Positions 21,535-29,105 of a stretch of 36,563 nt of DNA are shown one piece after another; positions within the stretch are counted from its first letter, which is position 1; the number at the start of each line of letters is the position of its first letter. A model generated the notes under the pieces. That model was not told where the DNA came from. It was given only the letters and a program-made list of their open reading frames with translations, and did not search any database. Source of the stretch: Bacilli bacterium. Its GTDB lineage: Bacteria; Bacillota_I; Bacilli_A; RF39; UBA660. A program made the position numbers and the translations under genes. Location of the stretch: positions 1 through 36,563 of the forward strand of contig JAFWMN010000009.1 in assembly GCA_017513865.1 (NCBI GenBank). Reading direction: 5' to 3'.

Positions 21535-22275
21535 ATGGAAATTACTGAAGTAGAAGGAATTATTGTTAGTGAAACAAGTTATGGAGAAACAAGTAAGATA
21601 ATAAATGTTATTACTAAAGAAAAAGGGTTAATAGGAATTATGGCCAAAGGCTGTAAAAATATTAAAAGCCCCTTAAGAAGTGTAACATCAAAATTAACTT
21701 ATGGAACTTTTATAATTTATTACAAAGAAGGAAAACTTTCTACTTTAAAAGAAGTTAGTATTATAAATTCATTTAAAAATTTAAAAAAAGATATTTCAAG
21801 TATTAGCTATGCTGCTTATATATTAGAACTTTCTGAAGGAGTAATTAAACAAAGTAAAAACACAAAAATATTTGAATTATTAGTAGAAGCTTTAACAAAA
21901 ATAGATGAAGGGTTTGATCCTTTAGTTATCATGAACATTTTAGAACTTAAATATTTAGACTTCTTAGGCGTGATGCCTGTATTAGATGGATGCTCTATGT
22001 GCGGAAGCAAACATGGAATAGTAACTTTATCTAGTTATAGAGGAGGCTATGTTTGTGATAAATGCTATACCAATGAAAAAATGGTTTCTGAAAAAACCAT
22101 TAAATTAATTAGAATGTTTTACTATGTTGATATATCCAAAATATCAAAATTAGACATAAGCAGAGAATCAAAAAATGAAATAAATTTATTTTTAGATGAC
22201 TACTATAGCAGATATACAGGCCTTTATTTAAAAAGCAAAAAATTTATAAAAAGCTTACAAAAAATAACCAATTAA
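21535..22275 (+). CDS. recO: DNA repair protein RecO
   Basis: A 246-aa recombination mediator that loads RecA onto SSB-coated single-stranded DNA in the RecFOR pathway. An N-terminal OB-fold (VEGIIVSETSYGETSKIINVIT, with KGCKNIKSPLRS) precedes the helical domain. The Zn finger is intact (CSMCG ... CDKC). The promoter upstream of yqzL carries a LexA-like palindrome, so the gene may be damage-inducible. A terminator contains its stop codon. Confidence 0.94.
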   Translation: MEITEVEGIIVSETSYGETSKIINVITKEKGLIGIMAKGCKNIKSPLRSVTSKLTYGTFIIYYKEGKLSTLKEVSIINSFKNLKKDISSISYAAYILELSEGVIKQSKNTKIFELLVEALTKIDEGFDPLVIMNILELKYLDFLGVMPVLDGCSMCGSKHGIVTLSSYRGGYVCDKCYTNEKMVSEKTIKLIRMFYYVDISKISKLDISRESKNEINLFLDDYYSRYTGLYLKSKKFIKSLQKITN

Positions 22276-22300
22276 TAGTTAAAAATTGGTTATTTTATTT
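22262..22300 (+). terminator. Intrinsic terminator of yqzL-recO
   Basis: An 11-bp stem aataaccaatt (22263-22273) / aattggttatt (22284-22294) with a T-rich tail; the recO stop codon overlaps the end of the 5' arm. Confidence 0.8.
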
Positions 22301-22321
22301 ATAAAAAGTGTTATTATTAAC

Positions 22322-22350
22322 TTGATAGATAAATAACAATATGTTATAAC
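22322..22350 (+). promoter_or_regulatory. Promoter of the toxin mRNA
   Basis: TTGATA (22322-22327), 17 bases, TATAAC (22345-22350). Transcript start is expected near 22357. Confidence 0.75.
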
Positions 22351-22416
22351 ACATACAAGGAATACTTAATAAGTTGGGTGCTACCTTCATCATGAAAATG
22401 AATGGAGGTGCTGCAT

Positions 22417-22500
22417 ATGAGTAAGAAAGATTTTTTAGTCTTCTCTTTAATTCTTATCATCCTTTTACTTATAGCATTACTATTTGTAATGTTAAAATAA
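22417..22500 (+). CDS. Small hydrophobic peptide, likely type I toxin
   Basis: A 27-aa peptide: charged N-terminus (MSKKD), one ~20-residue Leu/Ile/Phe/Val transmembrane helix, and a terminal Lys. This is the form of type I toxins of the TxpA/BsrG/Fst or 'holin-like' kind. The ribosome-binding site ggaggtg (22404-22410) is partly sequestered: ccttcat (22384-22390) can pair with atgaa-t-gg (22398-22405) upstream of the start, as in Fst-type mRNAs. The gene has its own promoter and terminator and is faced by a convergent antisense RNA that overlaps the 3' part of its mRNA. I assign the role from size, hydrophobicity and this arrangement; no named family could be confirmed. Confidence 0.7.
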   Translation: MSKKDFLVFSLILIILLLIALLFVMLK

Positions 22501-22605
22501 AAGAAGCACCTAACTATTGCATAGTTTAGGTGCTATACCAAATGGGTAACACTCAACATGCAACTATTAAGTGTTCCTTTTTATTATATGAAGTTTCCCT
22601 CATCC
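22495..22605 (-). ncRNA. Convergent antisense RNA, likely type I antitoxin
   Basis: A minus-strand promoter (-35 TTGATA at 22640-22635, 17-base spacer, -10 TACAAT at 22617-22612) would start an RNA near 22605. It runs through the complement of the toxin-mRNA 3' region and ends at the hairpin gcacctaaacta/atagttaggtgc (22506-22533) followed on the minus strand by TTCTTTTATTTT. It would be about 110 nt and would pair with the toxin mRNA over roughly 90 nt of its 3' untranslated region. Confidence 0.68.
22545..22584 (+). terminator. Terminator of the toxin mRNA
   Basis: aacact (22548-22553) pairs with agtgtt (22570-22575), extended by GG/CC with one bulge, followed by CCTTTTTATT. Confidence 0.65.
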
Positions 22606-22611
22606 ATATAC

Positions 22612-22640
22612 ATTGTACCACATTTCCCCCTTTTTATCAA
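22612..22640 (-). promoter_or_regulatory. Promoter of the antisense (antitoxin) RNA
   Basis: Read on the minus strand: TTGATA (22640-22635), a 17-base spacer containing a G5 run, TACAAT (22617-22612). Confidence 0.75.
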
Positions 22641-22678
22641 TTCTTTACGTAAAGTTAAATACAAACTAATAAAACAAA

Positions 22679-22707
22679 TTGAAAAAATAGTAAATAAATA
22701 ATAAAAT
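22679..22707 (+). promoter_or_regulatory. Promoter of the 22736 gene
   Basis: TTGAAA (22679-22684), 17 bases, TAAAAT (22702-22707). Confidence 0.6.
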
Positions 22708-22735
22708 GATAATGTAAGAATAAAGGAGGAAAATT

Positions 22736-23392
22736 ATGAAAAAAAATATAATTATAGTCATTTTATTAATAATAGTTATAGGACTGGCTGGATACATTGG
22801 ATATGATAAATATCTAATAAAAGAAGAACAAATAAAAACAGGAAATGAAACGTTGGAAACTACTGAAACACTTCTTAGCAAAGAAGAGGCTTTAGCTATG
22901 GGTAAAGAAAAATATAAATATATAAGAGATGGACTTTATGAATGCGGTTATACCCAAATAAAAACAGAAGAAAATAAAAAGTACTCATACACTAATACAG
23001 GTATGACAATAGCTGGTGAAACAGGTGCATATTTAAAAATAACTAACATAAGCGAGATTAAAAACAACTTAACAAATCATGGATTTAGTGATTGGATATA
23101 TTTCATGGAAATCAAAAAAGATGGTAATGATTTTTATATTAATTATAGCGATGGATGTGGTGGAGACCCAACATATGGATATGATAAATATGAAATGATT
23201 ATATCAAAAATGACCGAAGATATGGTTATATATGATATTACTGAAAAATTTTACAAAGAAAACAACAATGAAATAAGTGAAGAGATAGATGAAAGTGAAA
23301 ATTTTAAAACTAAATTAATATTAGTTAAAGAAGATAATACTTGGAAAATAGATGAATATACAAATTACACTTTAAAATATATATTAAAATAA
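22736..23392 (+). CDS. Membrane-anchored extracytoplasmic protein, unknown function
   Basis: A 218-aa protein with an N-terminal transmembrane anchor (about residues 4-23, Ile/Val/Leu-rich) and an acidic extracytoplasmic domain. The domain contains an aromatic-rich stretch (GLYECGYTQ, DWIYFMEI) and a Gly/Cys/Asp-rich loop (SDGCGGDPTYGYD). It ends like a small beta domain (LVKEDNTWKIDEY), resembling SnoaL/NTF2-like or DUF4878-type C-termini, but this is not secure. The ribosome-binding site is an excellent aaaggagg. It stands alone behind its own promoter. Confidence 0.75.
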   Translation: MKKNIIIVILLIIVIGLAGYIGYDKYLIKEEQIKTGNETLETTETLLSKEEALAMGKEKYKYIRDGLYECGYTQIKTEENKKYSYTNTGMTIAGETGAYLKITNISEIKNNLTNHGFSDWIYFMEIKKDGNDFYINYSDGCGGDPTYGYDKYEMIISKMTEDMVIYDITEKFYKENNNEISEEIDESENFKTKLILVKEDNTWKIDEYTNYTLKYILK

Positions 23393-23440
23393 TATTCGAA
23401 AAACAAAAACTCTTATAGACTTTTTGCTTGTAAAAAAATG

Positions 23441-23469
23441 TTGACTAAAATAAAAAAAATGCATATAAT
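23441..23469 (+). promoter_or_regulatory. Promoter of the glycyl T-box/glyS unit
   Basis: TTGACT (23441-23446), 17 bases, TATAAT (23464-23469); start expected near 23476. Confidence 0.8.
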
Positions 23470-23475
23470 TTAATT

Positions 23476-23592
23476 GTAGTTAAAAGCGATGACGGGCTTG
23501 GAAACCTAGAGCTATATATTAAGAGGGATTCTTCTAGAATAAATAAGGTGGAACCGCGGGAAACCGTCCTTATAATTTCTAGGAGTTTTTTC
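23476..23592 (+). promoter_or_regulatory. T-box riboswitch (glycine), with a very short Stem I region
   Basis: The T-box sequence aaggtggaaccgcgg (23545-23559) sits in the antiterminator, and its TGGA would pair with the UCCA end of tRNA-Gly. A terminator alternative pairs cttctagaa (23531-23539) with ttctaggag (23577-23585) before TTTTTT. The leader starts with the usual GCGATGACGG, but only about 70 nt separate the predicted start from the T-box sequence. There is no AG-bulge or GGTGAAA-type distal loop, so the tRNA-elbow-binding part of Stem I is absent. Candidate Gly specifiers are GGC (23495-23497) or GGA (23500-23502). The element controls glyS by transcription attenuation in response to uncharged tRNA-Gly. 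Confidence 0.88.
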
Positions 23593-23610
23593 TTAAAAAG
23601 GAGGAATATT

Positions 23611-24984
23611 ATGGAAAAAGTAACGATGGATAAAATAGTAAATGTCTGCAAACAATATGGATTTGTATTCCCAGGCAGTGAAATTTATGATGGCTTTGCT
23701 AACACATGGGATTTTGGACCAGTTGGTGTCGAACTTAAAAACAATGTAAAAAAAGCATGGTGGAAAAGATTTGTTCAAGAAGATAAAGACACCTATGGAG
23801 TAGATGCTGCTATTTTAATGAACCCTAGAACTTGGGAAGCATCTGGTCATGTTCAGTCATTTTCAGATCCTAAAATGGACTGTAGGAAGTGTAAACAAAG
23901 ATTTAGGGCTGATAATCTAATTGAAGATTTTTCTAAAGGTAAAGTAGCTGCTGAAGGCATGAGTAACGAAGAAATGGAAAAATATATTAATGAAAATCAT
24001 ATTAAATGTCCTAAATGTGGCTCATTTGATTGGACTGAAGTCAAACAGTTTAAATTAATGTTTGAAACAAGTAGGGGTACTGTTGAAGGAGATAAAGATA
24101 TAGTTTATTTAAGACCTGAAACATGCCAAGGGGAATATGTCAATTTTTTAAATGTTCAAAGAACTGCTAGAGCTAAAATACCTTTTGCTATTGCGCAAAT
24201 TGGTAAAAGTTTTAGAAATGAAATTACTCCAGGTAATTTTCTATTTAGAACAATTGAGTTTGAACAAATGGAACTTCAAAAGTTTTGTAAAGATTCTGAA
24301 TCTATGGACATATATAACGAATATAAAGAAAGAGCTATAAATTTTGTTATAGATATGGGCCTTGATAAAGATAAATTAAGATTTCATGATCATGATAAAT
24401 TAGCACATTATGCTAAAGCAGCATGTGATATAGAGTATAAATTTCCAATAGGTTGGTCAGAGTTAAATGGTATTCATCATAGAGGAACCTGGGATTTAAC
24501 TAGACATTCAGAATTTTCTGGCAAAAAATTAGAATATTTAGACCCAGAAACTAATGAAAAATTTATTCCAACCGTAATTGAATACTCAATAGGAGCTGAT
24601 AGATTAACTTTAGCCTTGCTTTGTGAAGCTTATGCTGAAGAAACACTAGAAGATGATACAACTAGAGAAGTAATGAGATTTATTCCGGCCCTTGCTCCAT
24701 ATAAAGTTAATGTTTTACCTCTTATCAAAAAAAATCATGGTGAAAAAGCTTTAGAAATATATAATATGCTTTCTAAACATTTTATGGCCTCATACGATGA
24801 AACAGGTAACATTGGAAAAAGATATCGAAGAGGAGATGTAATTGGAACTCCGTTTGCAATTACCATTGATGATGAAACTCTAGAAAATGATACAGTTACT
24901 GTAAGAGATAGAGATACTATGAAACAAGAAACTATAAAAGTAGATGAAATAGTAGCTTATATAAATGAAAAAATTACCTTTTAA
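23611..24984 (+). CDS. glyS: Glycyl-tRNA synthetase (single-chain, dimeric type)
   Basis: A 457-aa class II aminoacyl-tRNA synthetase of the alpha2 type, which charges tRNA-Gly. It begins near YGFVFPGSEIYDGFANTWDFGPVG. It carries an inserted zinc-finger-like region (CRKCKQRFRAD ... CPKCGSFDW), motif 2 (AQIGKSFRNEITPG) with FRTIEFEQMELQ, and motif 3 (IGADRLTLALLCEAY). The C-terminus is an anticodon-binding domain. The ATG at 23611 is chosen because aaaaaggagg lies immediately upstream and upstream frame would run through the T-box. Expression is under the preceding T-box. Length is normal for the family. Confidence 0.97.
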   Translation: MEKVTMDKIVNVCKQYGFVFPGSEIYDGFANTWDFGPVGVELKNNVKKAWWKRFVQEDKDTYGVDAAILMNPRTWEASGHVQSFSDPKMDCRKCKQRFRADNLIEDFSKGKVAAEGMSNEEMEKYINENHIKCPKCGSFDWTEVKQFKLMFETSRGTVEGDKDIVYLRPETCQGEYVNFLNVQRTARAKIPFAIAQIGKSFRNEITPGNFLFRTIEFEQMELQKFCKDSESMDIYNEYKERAINFVIDMGLDKDKLRFHDHDKLAHYAKAACDIEYKFPIGWSELNGIHHRGTWDLTRHSEFSGKKLEYLDPETNEKFIPTVIEYSIGADRLTLALLCEAYAEETLEDDTTREVMRFIPALAPYKVNVLPLIKKNHGEKALEIYNMLSKHFMASYDETGNIGKRYRRGDVIGTPFAITIDDETLENDTVTVRDRDTMKQETIKVDEIVAYINEKITF

Positions 24985-25027
24985 AGTGTCAAAAAGTGTA
25001 TTTTATTAAAAAAATATAGCAAAAAAC

Positions 25028-25060
25028 AAAAAGAAATGTAAAAAACATTTTCTTTTTTTG
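25028..25060 (+). terminator. Intrinsic terminator after glyS
   Basis: aaatgt (25034-25039) pairs with acattt (25045-25050), extended as an A/T-rich stem (aaag ... cttt with a bulge), followed by a T run. Confidence 0.65.
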
Positions 25061-25086
25061 CATTTTATGTTAAAATTATTTATAGT
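25058..25086 (+). promoter_or_regulatory. Promoter of sepF
   Basis: TTGCAT (25058-25063), 17 bases, TATAGT (25081-25086). Confidence 0.55.
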
Positions 25087-25115
25087 AAAGATTATATGCA
25101 TAAAGGAGGATATAT

Positions 25116-25517
25116 ATGGGACTTATTAAAAAAATGATGGGCGAAGAAGAGCCAGTCTTCACAGATCCAGATAAAGATAAATATTATGATTTAAAACCTG
25201 AGGAAGCTTTAGATGATGGTAATTCTAAAATGATTTTACTAGAACCAAGAGCTTATTCAGAGTCACAACAAATCGCAGATCATCTTAAGAAAAGAAACAC
25301 TGTTGTAGTAAATTTAAAAAGAGTAACCCCTGAACAAGCTAAAAGAATAGTTGACTTTTTAAGTGGAACAATATATGCTATTAATGGAGACTTACAAAAG
25401 ATAGGTGGAGGTATTTTCCTATGTACACCTAATAATGTAAACGTTCAAGGTAAAATAACTGGTGAAACCGAAGGAAAAGGTATTCACGACAATGATGATA
25501 TTAATATAGAGTGGTAA
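25116..25517 (+). CDS. sepF: Cell division protein SepF
   Basis: A 133-aa cytoplasmic FtsZ-bundling and membrane-tethering protein. It has the N-terminal amphipathic helix (MGLIKKMMG), a variable acidic linker, and the conserved core: [61 protein letters not shown]. It is slightly shorter than B. subtilis SepF (about 150 aa) because of the linker. The ribosome-binding site is aaaggagg. divIVA follows 40 bases later, a conserved pairing in division clusters. Confidence 0.95.
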   Translation: MGLIKKMMGEEEPVFTDPDKDKYYDLKPEEALDDGNSKMILLEPRAYSESQQIADHLKKRNTVVVNLKRVTPEQAKRIVDFLSGTIYAINGDLQKIGGGIFLCTPNNVNVQGKITGETEGKGIHDNDDINIEW

Positions 25518-25557
25518 AAAGAATATAAGGGCTTAAAGCCAAAGGCGAGGTTATATT

Positions 25558-26037
25558 ATGGAAAAATTTAATAGAACTCTTAGAGGATATGATCCAGAAG
25601 AAGTAAACACCTTCTTAGATGAGGTCATAGGAAGAGTAGAAAAATTAGTAACAGACGTTAATAATAAAAATGAACTAATCAAAGAAAAAGATGAAAAAAT
25701 AAAAGAATTAGAAGAAAAAATAGAAGAAAGTAGTTCATTAAGAGAAAAAGTAGAACAATATGAAAGAATGGAATCTACTTTAAATAAAGCTATATTCATG
25801 GCTCAAAAGACCTCAGACCAATTAAAAATTACCGCTCATCGTGAAAGTGAAATAATACTAGATGATGCTAAGAAAAATGCTAGTAGAATTGTAAATGAAG
25901 CTTTACTTAGAGCTGAAAAAATAGAAAGCGATGCATCAAATACAAAAAGAAATGTAAACATTTTAAAAAGAAGACTTAAAAACATAATTGAATCACAATT
26001 AGAAATAATTGATGATATTGATGAATTAGATATATAA
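25558..26037 (+). CDS. divIVA: DivIVA-family cell-pole/septum protein
   Basis: A 159-aa coiled-coil protein with the DivIVA N-terminal lipid-binding domain (FNRTLRGYDPEEVNTFLDEVI). Heptad repeats follow (about 35-75), then a second coiled coil containing ITAHRESEIILDDAKKNASRIV. DivIVA recognises negatively curved membrane at poles and septa and recruits division or sporulation factors. It lies between sepF and ileS as in many Firmicutes, but the usual ylmG and ylmH genes between sepF and divIVA are absent here. The ribosome-binding site (gcgagg) is modest. Confidence 0.93.
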   Translation: MEKFNRTLRGYDPEEVNTFLDEVIGRVEKLVTDVNNKNELIKEKDEKIKELEEKIEESSSLREKVEQYERMESTLNKAIFMAQKTSDQLKITAHRESEIILDDAKKNASRIVNEALLRAEKIESDASNTKRNVNILKRRLKNIIESQLEIIDDIDELDI

Positions 26038-26040
26038 AAT

Positions 26041-26251
26041 GCATATGACGGAGACGGTATGTTTATAAAAAGTTTTATAGAGAGCTTTAGTTGGTGAAAA
26101 TAAGCAAACTTTAAGCATATAGATCACTCCCGATGCTTTTTTTTGAATAAAGTAGAAAAAGACGGTAACGCGTTATAGTTTAGAGGTAATATAAATTACA
26201 AAGTAAGGTGGTACCACGTAAATCACGTCCTTATAAAGGATGTGATTTTTA
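26041..26251 (+). promoter_or_regulatory. T-box riboswitch (isoleucine) upstream of ileS
   Basis: A classical full-length T-box leader. The Stem I start is tgacggagacggtatg; the AG-bulge region is tagagagctttagttggtg followed by aaaataagc. The specifier loop carries ATC (Ile) at about 26121-26123. The T-box sequence aaggtggtaccacg (26205-26218) has TGGT complementary to the ACCA end of tRNA-Ile. The terminator stem is aaatcacgtcctt / aggatgtgattt (26219-26248) with a T-rich tail. Uncharged tRNA-Ile is expected to stabilise the antiterminator. It starts only a few bases after divIVA, so read-through from divIVA also enters it. Confidence 0.95.
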
Positions 26252-26271
26252 TATTGGAAAAAAGAAAAACA

Positions 26272-26300
26272 TTGTTTAAATAAACCAAGTATGTTATAAT
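26272..26300 (+). promoter_or_regulatory. Second promoter of ileS, downstream of the T-box terminator
   Basis: TTGTTT (26272-26277), 17 bases, TATAAT (26295-26300), located after the T-box terminator and 50 bases before the ileS ATG. It would give T-box-independent basal expression. Confidence 0.5.
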
Positions 26301-26350
26301 TGGTAAATATGAAAGGGATATATTAATAAAATATAAAAGGAGGAATAAAT

Positions 26351-29083
26351 ATGGATGATTATAAAGACACACTATTAATGCCACAAACAGAATTTAAAAT
26401 GCGTGGTAACTTAGCTGAAAACGAAGTTTTACAAAGACAAGCTTGGCAAGAAATGGATTTATATAATTTAATTAAAGAAAAAAACAAAAATGGAAAACCA
26501 TTTGTTTTACACGACGGCCCACCTTATGCAAACGGCAATATTCATTTAGGGCATGCCTTGAATAAAATATTAAAAGACTTCATAAATAGATCAAAAATGA
26601 TGGAAGGATATTATGTTGATTTTATTCCAGGATGGGATACACATGGACTTCCAATTGAACAAGCTATCACTAATAGTGGAGTAAACAGAAAAGAAATGAG
26701 TGTAGCTGATTTTAGAAAATACTGCTACGATTATGCTTTAAAACAAGTTGATACTCAAAGAGAAGATTTTAAAAAACTAAATGTTTTAGCAGATTGGGAT
26801 CATCCTTATATAACTTTAAGTCCTGAATATGAAGCAAGACAAATAGAAGTTTTTGCTAAAATGGCCCAAAAAGGATTAATTTTCAAAGGATTAAAGCCAG
26901 TATACTGGTCACCAAGTAGTGAAAGTGCCTTAGCTGAAGCCGAAGTTGAATATAAAGATCGAAAAGACCCATCAATATATGTACCTTTTACAGTAGAAGA
27001 AGGTAATGACAAAGTTTTAAAAGGTGATAAATTAGTTATATGGACAACAACACCTTGGACTTTACCAGGGAACTCTGGAGTATGTGTCGGACCTAATTTT
27101 GATTATTCAAGAGTAAAAGTTGGCGATAACATTTATATTGCTGCTACAGAACTTGTTAAACCTTTAATGGAAGAATGTGAATTTACAAACTATGAAATAA
27201 TAGACACTTTTAAAGGTGAAAACTTACAGAACGTTAAATATAAACACCCATTTATGGATAGAATAAGCCCAGTAGTTACTGCTGACCATGTAACACTAGA
27301 TACCGGTACTGGTTTAGTTCATACCGCTCCCGCATATGGAGTAGATGACTTTAATGCCGGAAGACAATATGGTCTAGAGATGATAAATGGTATAAATGAT
27401 CAAGGATATTTAACTGAAGAATCAGGAATGTTTAAAGATCTATTCTTTGAAGAAGCTAATAAAGAAATAACACAATGGTTAGATGCAAACGGTTATTTAT
27501 TAAAATTAAAATTTATAACTCACTCTTATCCACATGATTGGCGAACTAAAAAACCAATTATCTTTAGAGCTACGACCCAATGGTTCTGCAGTGTAGATAA
27601 AGTTAAAGAAAAAATATTAGATGAAATAGAAAACAACGTTAAATTCCACACCGAGTGGGGTAAAACCAGAATGTATAATATGATTAAAGATCGTGGCGAT
27701 TGGTGTATTTCAAGACAAAGAGCTTGGGGCGTTCCACTACCAATTTTCTATAACGAAGATGGGTCAGAAATATTAGACTATGATATTATGATGCATATTG
27801 CAGAGCTATTTAGAAAACATGGTTCTAATATTTGGTTTGAAAAAGAAGCCAAAGAATTACTTCCGAAAGGATATACTAATCCTGCAAGTCCAAACGGTAA
27901 TTTCACTAAAGAAAAAGATATTATGGATGTATGGTTTGATTCTGGAACATCTTTCGCAGGAACATTACTAGAAAGAAATATGCCATTCCCAGCTGATGTT
28001 TATATTGAAGGATCTGACCAATATAGAGGCTGGTTTAATTCTTCAATTATATGTGGTGTTTCAGCCTATGGCAAAAGCCCATATAAAGAACTTTTGTCTG
28101 CTGGATTTATAGTAGATGGTAATGGACTTAAAATGAGTAAATCCGGAAATAATTCAGTTTCACCAATGGAAGTAGTAAGCAAACAAGGATCAGATATCTT
28201 AAGACTATGGGTTTCAAGTATTGACTATACCGAAGACGCTAAATTTAGTAATGAATTATTAGGACAAGTAGGAGAATCATATAGAAAAATAAGAAATACA
28301 TATAGATTCTTATTAGGAAATTTATTTGATTTCAACCCAGAAAAAGAAATGGTTGCTTATGATAAAATGCCTTATGCTGATAAATATATGCTAAATGAAT
28401 TAAATGAGTTTATTAGAAATGTCAGAAAAGAATACGATGACTATAACTATGACGAAATATATAAATTAGTTAATAATTATGTAAATAATTTATCTAATTT
28501 CTACTTAGACTTTACTAAAGATATTTTGTATATCGAAGAAGCGGATGGACTAGAAAGACGAAGCGTTCAAACAGTTTTATATAAAATATTAAAATCATTA
28601 ATTACACTAATGGCTCCAATTTTACCTTATACATCAGAAGAAGTATATAAATTGATGCCAGGAAACAAGGAAAAAAGTGTTCACTTAGAAAACTTCCCAG
28701 AAGTAGAAGAGTATAAAGATAATGAAGAATTAAAAGAAATGTGGGAAGTATTCTTCAGTATTAAAGATGATGTTTATAAAGCTTTAGAAGAAGCGAGAAA
28801 TGATAAAGTAATTGGTAAATCTTTAGAAGCCAAAGTTTATCTAAACTTACGCGACGAAGATAAAGAGGCAATAAAGCCAATAATTTCAAACTTAAAACAA
28901 TTATTCATTGTTTCAGATGTTATAATTACTGCCGAAGATTTACCTAAATATGAATACTGTAAGGTAAAAGTTCAAAAATTTGATGGAGTAAGATGTGAAA
29001 GATGTTGGAACTTCTTTAATGAAGAAGATTTAACAGATCATCTATGTCCAAGATGTCAAGTAGTCATTGAAGAAAAGAATTAG
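26351..29083 (+). CDS. ileS: Isoleucyl-tRNA synthetase
   Basis: A 910-aa class I aminoacyl-tRNA synthetase that charges tRNA-Ile and edits Val-tRNA-Ile. The HIGH motif is HLGH (65-68) within PPYANGNIHLGHALN. The CP1 editing domain follows (TTTPWTLPGN, then the GTGLVHTAPAYGVDDF block). KMSKS is at 594-598. The C-terminal zinc finger is complete (Cys882, Cys885, Cys899, Cys902), marking the bacterial IleS1 type, which is normally mupirocin-sensitive. The ribosome-binding site aaaggagg precedes ATG 26351. Its stop codon is part of the terminator stem shared with the convergent sigK. Confidence 0.98.
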   Translation: MDDYKDTLLMPQTEFKMRGNLAENEVLQRQAWQEMDLYNLIKEKNKNGKPFVLHDGPPYANGNIHLGHALNKILKDFINRSKMMEGYYVDFIPGWDTHGLPIEQAITNSGVNRKEMSVADFRKYCYDYALKQVDTQREDFKKLNVLADWDHPYITLSPEYEARQIEVFAKMAQKGLIFKGLKPVYWSPSSESALAEAEVEYKDRKDPSIYVPFTVEEGNDKVLKGDKLVIWTTTPWTLPGNSGVCVGPNFDYSRVKVGDNIYIAATELVKPLMEECEFTNYEIIDTFKGENLQNVKYKHPFMDRISPVVTADHVTLDTGTGLVHTAPAYGVDDFNAGRQYGLEMINGINDQGYLTEESGMFKDLFFEEANKEITQWLDANGYLLKLKFITHSYPHDWRTKKPIIFRATTQWFCSVDKVKEKILDEIENNVKFHTEWGKTRMYNMIKDRGDWCISRQRAWGVPLPIFYNEDGSEILDYDIMMHIAELFRKHGSNIWFEKEAKELLPKGYTNPASPNGNFTKEKDIMDVWFDSGTSFAGTLLERNMPFPADVYIEGSDQYRGWFNSSIICGVSAYGKSPYKELLSAGFIVDGNGLKMSKSGNNSVSPMEVVSKQGSDILRLWVSSIDYTEDAKFSNELLGQVGESYRKIRNTYRFLLGNLFDFNPEKEMVAYDKMPYADKYMLNELNEFIRNVRKEYDDYNYDEIYKLVNNYVNNLSNFYLDFTKDILYIEEADGLERRSVQTVLYKILKSLITLMAPILPYTSEEVYKLMPGNKEKSVHLENFPEVEEYKDNEELKEMWEVFFSIKDDVYKALEEARNDKVIGKSLEAKVYLNLRDEDKEAIKPIISNLKQLFIVSDVIITAEDLPKYEYCKVKVQKFDGVRCERCWNFFNEEDLTDHLCPRCQVVIEEKN

Positions 29084-29105
29084 AAAAAACTAATTCTTTT
29101 TATTT
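29073..29105. terminator. Bidirectional terminator between ileS and sigK
   Basis: A perfect 11-bp inverted repeat aaaagaattag (29073-29083) / ctaattctttt (29090-29100) with a 6-base loop. Each arm ends in the stop codon of one of the converging genes (TAG for ileS on plus, TAG for sigK on minus). T runs occur on the plus side (TATTTTT). Confidence 0.8.

Noticed and set aside
23548..23610. N-terminal extension of glycyl-tRNA synthetase starting at 23548
   Set aside because: It lies within the T-box antiterminator/terminator; ATG 23611 has an ideal ribosome-binding site and a canonical start.
25526..25546. Short inverted sequence gggcttaaagcc before divIVA as an operator or terminator
   Set aside because: Only a 4-bp arm with mismatched flanks and no T run; too weak to support a feature.
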